In this document: positions 1 through 5,085 of the stretch, one piece after another | How the letters are laid out: each line of letters opens with the position of its first letter | Numbering within the stretch: the stretch's first letter is position 1 | Made by a program: the position numbers and the translations under genes | DNA from: Candidatus Aminicenantes bacterium UBA4820 | GTDB lineage: Bacteria > Acidobacteriota > UBA4820 | Direction: 5' to 3' | Assembly: GCA_002402325.1 (NCBI GenBank) | Contig: DHFQ01000120.1 | Span: 1 to 5,085, forward strand | Length of the DNA stretch: 5,085 nt | Notes under the pieces: generated by a model | Databases searched by the model: none | Seen by the model: only the letters and a program-made list of their open reading frames with translations | What the model was told of the DNA's origin: nothing

Positions 1-2622
1 ACTATGATTACAAACATCCCCCTTGATAGGTCTTCAAGAGGAATTGCATTCCTTGCACCTGGTGCCGTTACTTCTGGTCTTGCTGGCCAACCCTCTTTTG
101 CAGGTGCATCCGGACCTGAAAACTCTTACATCGTCAACGGAGTTGAAGTTGTAGATTCAGGAACAGGGAGAAACCTCACAAATTTAAACTTTGACTTTAT
201 TGAGGCAACTGAGGTAAAAACAGGTGGTATGGACGCCGAATACGGCGGTTTGATGGGTGGTGCTGTTAACCAGATAACCAAAAGCGGCGGTAATGAATTT
301 CACGGCGGACTTTTTGGTTACTATTGGGATGATGGATTGGGAGCAAAAGAGAGAAAACTTGATAACCCAACTGTTGTTGACTACATCAAATCAAACAAAA
401 TTTATGATATCGGTGGTTATTTGGGTGGTTACATTATAAAGGATAAACTCTGGTTTTTTGCCGCTTATGACTGGAACAAAGATGAAGAAGAGTGGACAGC
501 AAATGGAACTGATGCAAATGTTACGCTTGGCGGACAGCCTTCATATTCATGGGCAAAAGACACAGGTTATAAAATCACCGAAAAAGATCCACAATATGCA
601 TGGAAACTAACTTATAACCTTAATGAGAATCACAGGTTTGTCGTTTCTTTCTTTGGAAACCAACTAAAAACGGATAATGTTATTAACTTGAACAATCCAA
701 GCAAGATTTCTTCAGCTTATGATCTCAAAAGAAAGAATTATGGTGCAAACATCCAGTGGAATGCCACCTGGACACCAAAATTCTTTACAGAAATGAATGT
801 TGGAACAAGAAGAACATGGCTTGACAACTATCCAAAAAATGAAATTGCTATGAACAACTGGGGATATTACTACAGGTACGGTTCTGGAACTTATGCAGGT
901 TATCAGGTAATACCTACTGGAACAAACACATATAATCCAGCAACAGCAGCTATAGACCTTGATTCCTGGTTACCATCACTTGGTGGAAGAACCTATGAAT
1001 CCGAGAAAGACTTTAACGATCAGGTTCGTATAAAGGGAACCAATATTTTCAACCTTGCTGGAAAACACGAACTTTCCTATGGTTTCCAGTATTTCGATAT
1101 TTCTTACACTGACAACTTCAACTATACCGGTCCTGGTATAACGGAACGTAGCGAGTATGACCCATTCTATGGCCAGACCTCAATGGGCGGTTCGGTTATT
1201 AGATGGAATAGAACAGGCGCGGACCTCAATGGCGATGGTTTGGCGAATGACTATTTCTTCCGTCCTCAGATGTTTATGACAAGTCAAAACAAAGAGACAG
1301 AGCAGAAATATTATGCCTACTGGATGCAGGATAACTGGCAGTTAACAGATTACTTTATGCTTAAACTTGGAGTCAGACTTGATCAAATTCATATGAAGGG
1401 TGGAAAGAACCTTGACTTTGTTCCAAATCAGATTGGTACAGATTCACTCGGCAACCCTCTTTATGGTGTTGGAAAGTATGTGGACGCACCCGAAAGAGAA
1501 ATGAAGATCAACGATGAATGGGCACCAAGAATTGGTTTCACCTGGGATGTTTTCCACAATGGAAAGAGCAAGTTATATGGCTTCTATGGCTGGTATTATG
1601 AAAGAATTCCAAATGATCTTGCAATCCGTGCACTTACAACTGAATTTTTCCATTTTGGTTATTACACCGATTATCAGTTAACACAGGATGGAAACGATGA
1701 CTATGTCAATCTTTATGGTTTTCCCTATTCCTACACATTAGGTCTTGAGCCAACACAAATCGTAGGTGGGCCAAATGGTGAAAAGATTAAAGGTTCTTAC
1801 AACAAGGAATCAATTCTTGGGTTCCAGTATGAACTTATGCCCGATTTAACAGTCGGAGTAAGAGGGATTTATCGTTCACTCGGAAGGGCTATTGAAGACA
1901 TTTCTTACGATGGAGCAGTAACTTACATTGTTACCAACCCCGATAAGTGGACAGATATGTGGATTCCCGATCCATTTGGAAGACCTGGATATATGTGGAA
2001 ATTCCCCAGACCTACAAGGATTTATAAAGCCCTTGAACTTACAATTGACAAGAGATTCTCAAACAACTGGCAATTGGGCGGTTCTTATGTTCTTTCAAGA
2101 CTCACAGGAAACTACGAAGGTTTGTTCTCAAATGATAACGGTCAACTTGATCCAAACATCACTTCAAAATATGATATTCCATCGCTACTCGTTAATGGCT
2201 ATGGACTTCTTCCAAATGATAGAACCCATGTTCTTAAACTCTATGGCTCCTACTCATTCCCGTTCGGGCTTGACATCTCTGCGAACTTCCAACTTCAAAG
2301 CGGAACACCAATTTCAAAACTCGGCGCTGATGACGCTTATGGTATGAACGAAGGTTTTTGTTCAAAGAGAGGAACAGCGGGAAGAACACCAACCACCTGG
2401 ACACTTGACCTTGGTGCAAGGTACCACTTCAAACTCTGGAAAACTGAACTTGCATTCAGAGCAGATATAATGAATGTTACAAACAACCAGAAGACAACTG
2501 CTGTTGATCAAACCTACAACACTGAAAGCACTGCTGATGTTCAAACCTATCCATATTTTGGAATGGAGACCGAACACCAGAGAGCAAGAAGAGTCAGACT
2601 TGCAGTTCAATGGTCATTCTAA
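1..2622 (+). CDS. Oar-like TonB-dependent outer-membrane receptor, 5'-truncated by window edge
   Basis: Outer-membrane beta-barrel protein that probably imports or binds a large substrate using TonB energy; the substrate cannot be told from sequence. The frame is open from base 1, so the ATG at base 4 is an internal Met and the true start lies upstream. Numbering from that Met, residues 1-98 are the end of the plug: IPLDRSSRG and LAPGAV (5-22), VNGVEV (44-49), a VKTGGMDAEYGG stretch (71-82) and VNQITKSGGNEFHG (88-101), all typical of Oar/carboxypeptidase-regulatory-like receptors. From about residue 100 to the end there are alternating aromatic-rich beta strands. They include an EWAPRIGFTWD segment, a YYERIPNDLA segment and a late KRGTAGRTPTTWTLDL segment, also typical of Oar-like barrels. 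The protein ends RVRLAVQWSF; a C-terminal Phe is the usual barrel-assembly signal. Family members are commonly about 1000-1100 residues, so roughly 150-200 residues (signal peptide, N-terminal domain, early plug) are missing here. A strong terminator follows the TAA. The family is secure; the ligand is unknown. Confidence 0.93.
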   Translation, partial: TMITNIPLDRSSRGIAFLAPGAVTSGLAGQPSFAGASGPENSYIVNGVEVVDSGTGRNLTNLNFDFIEATEVKTGGMDAEYGGLMGGAVNQITKSGGNEFHGGLFGYYWDDGLGAKERKLDNPTVVDYIKSNKIYDIGGYLGGYIIKDKLWFFAAYDWNKDEEEWTANGTDANVTLGGQPSYSWAKDTGYKITEKDPQYAWKLTYNLNENHRFVVSFFGNQLKTDNVINLNNPSKISSAYDLKRKNYGANIQWNATWTPKFFTEMNVGTRRTWLDNYPKNEIAMNNWGYYYRYGSGTYAGYQVIPTGTNTYNPATAAIDLDSWLPSLGGRTYESEKDFNDQVRIKGTNIFNLAGKHELSYGFQYFDISYTDNFNYTGPGITERSEYDPFYGQTSMGGSVIRWNRTGADLNGDGLANDYFFRPQMFMTSQNKETEQKYYAYWMQDNWQLTDYFMLKLGVRLDQIHMKGGKNLDFVPNQIGTDSLGNPLYGVGKYVDAPEREMKINDEWAPRIGFTWDVFHNGKSKLYGFYGWYYERIPNDLAIRALTTEFFHFGYYTDYQLTQDGNDDYVNLYGFPYSYTLGLEPTQIVGGPNGEKIKGSYNKESILGFQYELMPDLTVGVRGIYRSLGRAIEDISYDGAVTYIVTNPDKWTDMWIPDPFGRPGYMWKFPRPTRIYKALELTIDKRFSNNWQLGGSYVLSRLTGNYEGLFSNDNGQLDPNITSKYDIPSLLVNGYGLLPNDRTHVLKLYGSYSFPFGLDISANFQLQSGTPISKLGADDAYGMNEGFCSKRGTAGRTPTTWTLDLGARYHFKLWKTELAFRADIMNVTNNQKTTAVDQTYNTESTADVQTYPYFGMETEHQRARRVRLAVQWSF

Positions 2623-2640
2623 ATTAGTTTAAATAACCTT

Positions 2641-2670
2641 AAAAAAGCCCCGGATGTCCGGGGCTTTTTT
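2641..2670. terminator. bidirectional intrinsic terminator between convergent genes
   Basis: A perfect inverted repeat: AAAAAAGCCCCGG (2641-2653) pairs with CCGGGGCTTTTTT (2658-2670) around an ATGT loop. The core is a 7-bp G/C-only stem (GCCCCGG/CCGGGGC) flanked by A6 and T6, so transcripts in either direction end in a G/C hairpin followed by a U run. It begins 18 nt after the receptor stop and lies 84 nt past the nfo stop on the opposite strand. It therefore probably ends both the receptor transcript and the three-gene minus-strand transcript. Confidence 0.95.
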
Positions 2671-2754
2671 ATTTCTTAATAGAAAATGTAGTACGACATT
2701 CATATTGCGTTTTTTTATGTGGTAATTCACTTTTTTTTTATGAAAATGTTTTTT
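2671..2754. other. A/T-rich intergenic spacer with phased T-tracts; no gene seen
   Basis: This is the 3' untranslated stretch of the minus-strand operon between the nfo stop and the shared terminator. It contains T runs at 2710-2716 (T7), 2731-2739 (T9) and 2749-2756 (T8, running into the nfo stop codon). The first two are each followed by ATG, so a TTTTTTTATG unit recurs; the third is followed by ATT. An imperfect palindrome, AATGTAGTACGACATT, sits at 2685-2700, with a single mismatched pair. No open frame with a ribosome binding site is apparent. On the minus strand the T-tracts would be A-runs in the transcript and so are not terminators for that operon. Confidence 0.6.
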
Positions 2755-3597
2755 TTATTTTTCAAACGATCTTAAAAGTTCAATCTCCTCTTTCCACAGG
2801 GCTGTGTTGGGAGTTTCAAGAATTAGAGGAATAGCTTCAAATCTCCTATCCTGAACAATAAACTTAAAGGCATCCATTCCTATATTGCCCTTTCCTAATG
2901 ATTCGTGTCTATCAACAAAACTTCCAGGTTGTGATTTTGCATCGTTTAAGTGCCACCCTTTTAAATATTTTAGCCCTACAATTTTATCAAATTCTAAAAT
3001 GGTTTTGTTGTAAGATTCTCTTCCTCTAATATCATAACCTGATGCAAAAAGATGGCAGGTATCAAGGCATACTCCCACTTTTTTTTTGTCATCAATTTTT
3101 TCAATCAAATATTTAATTTGCTCAAAGTTTTTGCCAACTGAACCACCCTGCCCTGCCGTGTTTTCAATAACTGCGACTACATCTTTTGTCTTCTTTAAAC
3201 ACCTATTTACGCTTAGAGCGATAAGATCAAGGCACTCCTCTTCGCTTAGCTGTGTTCTATGACTTCCCGGGTGAAAATTGAGCATCTTAAGTCCAAGTTG
3301 CTCGCACCTTTTAAGTTCATCAAGAAATGCCTCTTCCGATTTTCTTCTTATTTCAGGGTCAGGGCTTCCCATATTTATCAAATAGGTGTCGTGCGGAAGA
3401 ATAAAATTTGAGTCAAAATTTAACTTTTTACAATTCTCTTTGAAGAGTTTTATACTCTTTTCAGATAATGGTGGAGAGTTCCACTGCCTTTGATTTTTTG
3501 TAAAGAAGGCAAAGGCATCTGCTCCTATTTCTTTTGCGTTTAGCGGAGCATTCTCAACTCCACCTCCCGCACTGATGTGAGCACCTATTTTCTTCAT
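2755..3597 (-). CDS. nfo: Endonuclease IV (AP endonuclease, Zn-dependent)
   Basis: Class II AP endonuclease of base-excision repair. It cuts the phosphodiester bond 5' of abasic sites and clears blocked 3' ends, acting on DNA in the cytoplasm. The 280-residue protein is full length (the E. coli enzyme is 285) and is a TIM barrel of the AP-endonuclease-2 family. Conserved blocks are visible: IGAHISAGGG near the start, FFTKNQRQW (31-39), ILPHDTYLIN (66-75), LNFHPGSH (106-113), VIENTAGQG (143-151), GVCLDTCHLFASGYD (175-189), LNDAKS (217-222), VDRHESLGKGNIG (228-240) and PLILETP (257-263). All nine metal ligands are present at the E. coli numbers: H69, H109, E145, D179, H182, H216, D229, H231 and E261. 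The start ATG (3595-3597) is fixed by the alignment to the family N-terminus and overlaps the upstream methyltransferase stop as ATGA, so translation is probably coupled. It is the last gene of the minus-strand group. Nothing suggests loss of activity. Confidence 0.98.
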   Translation of the reverse strand: MKKIGAHISAGGGVENAPLNAKEIGADAFAFFTKNQRQWNSPPLSEKSIKLFKENCKKLNFDSNFILPHDTYLINMGSPDPEIRRKSEEAFLDELKRCEQLGLKMLNFHPGSHRTQLSEEECLDLIALSVNRCLKKTKDVVAVIENTAGQGGSVGKNFEQIKYLIEKIDDKKKVGVCLDTCHLFASGYDIRGRESYNKTILEFDKIVGLKYLKGWHLNDAKSQPGSFVDRHESLGKGNIGMDAFKFIVQDRRFEAIPLILETPNTALWKEEIELLRSFEK

Positions 3598-4595
3598 CTT
3601 TTTTTTCTTCCAAAAATTATTCTTGACTCAGATGGACCTTCAAAATCCATCATTTCAATCTCTTCAATTTTTGAATTTTGAAGAAATGTCTTTAGTTCTG
3701 AAAATGTGTAGGCTTTTCCTTTCTTTGTCCCAACAAGCATATTTAGAGAGAAAAGCGTTGGGAAAAGGGGTGATATACCATCGTCGTTAAGAATAAACTC
3801 GTGAATAAAAATGAGTCCGCCTTTGTTCAAAGATTTTGCCGCCAATTTTACAACCTTTTCCGCATCTTTTTCTCCCTCTCCGTGAAGTATGTGAGACATC
3901 CACACACAATCAAATTTTTCCTCAATTTTACCCTTTAAAAAATTGAATGGAACAAACTTCACCCTTGTTTGTAACCCATACTTTGCGACAACTTTCTCGC
4001 AAAAAGGTTGAGTCTGTTTTAAATCGTAGACTTTGCAATTAAGATCGGGATATTTTAAGGCAAAATGAATTGCATAAGTGCCCGGTCCTCCTCCAAGGTC
4101 AAGCAAAGTTTTACAATTAGAAATAGGCAAAATTTGAGCAACCTTTGTTGCAATAATTGATGCATTATTGAACATTCCCATCAAAAAGGCTTCAAGTTCA
4201 TTTTCCATACTTTTCATAAGGTTTGATCTTTTTACAGGCTTTCCCGTTTTTACAGATTTAGGAAGAGAAGCCCAATATTTTGAAAGATAGTGATGGTGTT
4301 TTATCATAAACCCCAAATATTCAGGAGAATTTTTTGAAAGGAATTCAACAGATTCCTTTGTATCAAAATAAATTTCTCCCTCTTTTTTTATAAAACCAAG
4401 CGCACAAAGGGCTCTAAGCAGTGCTTTTGTTCCTCTTTTGCTAATTTTTAACTCCAAGGAAACTTCCTCTTCAGTCAAACCTTCCTCATCAAGAAGGGTG
4501 AACACATCAAGTTCCACTCCGGTATGAAGGGCAAATGATGCCCAATAATGACCAGAAAGTTCAAGAATTTTATCTTGAGTCCATTCCAATTTCAT
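3594..4595 (-). CDS. SAM-dependent O-methyltransferase, family 2 (acetylserotonin/hydroxyneurosporene OMT-like)
   Basis: Cytoplasmic small-molecule methyltransferase of 333 residues, the usual size for family-2 O-methyltransferases. Residues 1-100 form the N-terminal dimerisation/winged-helix domain: HYWASFALHTGVELDVFTLL (16-35), an EEVSLELKIS recognition-helix region (43-52), ALLRALCALGFI (58-69) and a beta wing (EGEIYFDT, 72-79). The class I Rossmann domain follows, with SAM-binding motif I TLLDLGGGPGTY (163-174), an acidic residue after strand 2 (VYDLK, D191) and FDCVWMSHILHGEGE (228-242). H238 falls where plant and bacterial family-2 enzymes carry the catalytic base. A post-motif KSLNKGGLIFIHEF (254-267) and the FSLNMLVGTKKGKAYTFSEL region (282-301) typify the ASMT/CrtF-like bacterial branch. 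The start is supported by a strong Shine-Dalgarno. The gene begins 2 nt after the kinase-like gene and overlaps nfo by 4 nt. The substrate is unknown: family members act on phenols, carotenoids, quinone-like or polyketide compounds, and no biosynthetic genes are visible to narrow it. Confidence 0.9.
   Translation of the reverse strand: MKLEWTQDKILELSGHYWASFALHTGVELDVFTLLDEEGLTEEEVSLELKISKRGTKALLRALCALGFIKKEGEIYFDTKESVEFLSKNSPEYLGFMIKHHHYLSKYWASLPKSVKTGKPVKRSNLMKSMENELEAFLMGMFNNASIIATKVAQILPISNCKTLLDLGGGPGTYAIHFALKYPDLNCKVYDLKQTQPFCEKVVAKYGLQTRVKFVPFNFLKGKIEEKFDCVWMSHILHGEGEKDAEKVVKLAAKSLNKGGLIFIHEFILNDDGISPLFPTLFSLNMLVGTKKGKAYTFSELKTFLQNSKIEEIEMMDFEGPSESRIIFGRKKR
3598..3611 (-). promoter_or_regulatory. 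weak ribosome binding site and A8 run before nfo
   Basis: On the minus strand the nfo ATG is preceded by GGAAG (3607-3611), then A8 and a G. This gives a modest Shine-Dalgarno match at 9-nt spacing, all inside the last codons of the methyltransferase. With the ATGA stop/start overlap (3594-3597), it suggests that nfo relies largely on translational coupling to the upstream gene. The A8 run (3599-3606) is also a potential slippage site; see the findings. Confidence 0.55.
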
Positions 4596-4597
4596 TT

Positions 4598-5085
4598 TTA
4601 CCTCCCTTGTTCCACCATTTTCAAGATTTTATTATAAACCTTCTCAAGTTTTTTGTTAAATTCCTCTTTACTTCCATCGTTTAATACTATTTCATCAGCA
4701 AGCTTTAATGTTGCATTCAACTGTTGAGAAGACCCGTCCATATTTTCAATCTCCTCTTTTTTTACAAACTCTTCAAAAGAAGAAATTGAATCGCCTTTTC
4801 TTTCTCTTTTCATTGCCCTTTCATATCTTACTTTCTCAGGGGCATCTATCCCGATTAAATAAAATAGCGTAGCATTTCTTCGCATAAATTCAACTTCCGC
4901 AGGATGGCGAAAAGAATCAACAACACTTTTCCCTTTAAGTTTTTGAAATGTTCTTTCTGCAAGGACACTGTAACCAAACTCATCTCTCAGTTTGTTTCCT
5001 GTAACAATCAGGCGTTCTCTTGAAGTTGTAAGTCCCGATTTAATTGCCTCTTCTCTTACAATGTCGCTTAAAGAAAAATATTCAA
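4598..5085 (-). CDS. P-loop (d)NMP kinase / dephospho-CoA kinase-like protein, N-terminus beyond window
   Basis: Probable ATP-dependent phosphotransferase of the nucleoside-monophosphate-kinase fold, closest in pattern to dephospho-CoA kinase-like/UPF0200-type proteins. The minus-strand frame is open with no stop from the right edge to the TAA at 4598-4600, giving 161 visible residues. A Met at 4883-4885 is internal, because family-like sequence continues upstream of it. Numbered from the window edge, one sees SDIVREEA (6-13), NKLRDEFGYSVLAER (30-44), a VVDSFRHPAEVEFMR strand and turn (54-68; compare the 'DGiRs-aEv-fr' pattern of UPF0200), FYLIGIDAP (74-82), a basic LID-like RYERAMKRERKGD (86-98), FEEFVKKEEIE (103-113) and ADEIVLNDGSKEEF (129-142), the typical C-terminal 'AD-vi-NdGs-eel' block. 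The Walker A motif should lie in the missing N-terminal part, so catalytic competence cannot be judged. It precedes the methyltransferase by 2 nt on the same strand. The exact substrate (dNMP, CMP, dephospho-CoA or other) is not determinable; the fold assignment is fairly sure. Confidence 0.75.
   Translation of the reverse strand, partial: EYFSLSDIVREEAIKSGLTTSRERLIVTGNKLRDEFGYSVLAERTFQKLKGKSVVDSFRHPAEVEFMRRNATLFYLIGIDAPEKVRYERAMKRERKGDSISSFEEFVKKEEIENMDGSSQQLNATLKLADEIVLNDGSKEEFNKKLEKVYNKILKMVEQGR
4600..4606 (-). promoter_or_regulatory. strong Shine-Dalgarno for the methyltransferase
   Basis: The minus strand reads GGGAGGT here, a near-perfect anti-16S match, with its GGAGG core 5 nt before the ATG at 4593-4595. 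It lies inside the last codons of the upstream kinase-like gene, whose TAA is at 4598-4600. It settles the methyltransferase start and suggests efficient independent initiation, in contrast to the weak site before nfo. Confidence 0.9.

Noticed and set aside
4..6. ATG at base 4 as the receptor start codon
   Set aside because: The frame is open to base 1, and the protein begins in the middle of a plug domain with no signal peptide, so the start must be upstream of the window.
1928..2347. 139-codon open frame on the + strand inside the receptor gene
   Set aside because: It is an out-of-frame shadow of the well-supported receptor barrel, with no recognisable protein pattern and no separate ribosome binding site.
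2234..2610. Two overlapping minus-strand open frames (2234-2419 and 2362-2610)
   Set aside because: Both are antisense to the conserved C-terminal barrel strands of the receptor. Their translations are low-complexity and match no family I recognise.
2623..2754. Small RNA or riboswitch in the intergenic region
   Set aside because: Apart from the terminator hairpin and T-tracts there is no structured, G/C-balanced segment or recognisable aptamer, and the spacer is at the 3' ends of both flanking units.
3661..3684. Inverted repeat TCTTCAA…TTGAAGA in the methyltransferase gene
   Set aside because: It is a 7-bp A/T-rich stem inside a conserved coding region with no U-run or gene boundary; it is best explained by Glu/Phe codon composition.
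4883..4885. Met at 4885 as an alternative start of a 95-residue protein
   Set aside because: A GGAAG lies upstream, but family-like sequence continues in frame to the window edge. The short form would lack half the kinase fold.

Overview
The window holds the 3' part of one large outer-membrane receptor gene on the + strand. Facing it is a compact three-gene group on the - strand. The two converge on a 132-bp intergenic region containing a strong bidirectional terminator. The DNA is A+T-rich, with many AAA lysine and AGA arginine codons. The TonB-dependent, Oar-like receptor means a diderm (Gram-negative-type) bacterium. Large Oar-like receptors of this type are common in Acidobacteriota, Aminicenantes and related lineages, but the window has no rRNA or marker gene that fixes the phylum, so this placement is only an inference.

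Left half (1-2622, +): the C-terminal 873 residues of an Oar-like TonB-dependent receptor. The end of the plug domain and the whole beta-barrel are present, finishing in the usual aromatic C-terminus (…QWSF). The signal peptide, any carboxypeptidase-regulatory-like domain and the start of the plug lie to the left of the window. Region 2623-2754 has the terminator hairpin (2641-2670), then an A/T-rich spacer with three poly-T tracts and a small imperfect palindrome.

Right half (2755-5085, -): read 5' to 3' on the - strand, the order is (a) a P-loop nucleotide/dephospho-CoA kinase-like protein whose N-terminus, with the Walker A motif, lies beyond the right edge; (b) a family-2 O-methyltransferase with an N-terminal winged-helix dimerisation domain; (c) endonuclease IV (Nfo), complete with all nine metal ligands. 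The genes are separated by +2 nt and by a 4-nt ATGA overlap, so they are almost certainly one translationally coupled transcript. Its promoter is not in the window. The functional link between DNA repair and the other two genes is not evident.

I found no CRISPR array, tRNA, rRNA, insertion sequence or clear novel system. The most unusual points are the A8 slip-prone run at the methyltransferase/nfo overlap, where a -1 shift would fuse the two proteins, and the make-up of the small operon.
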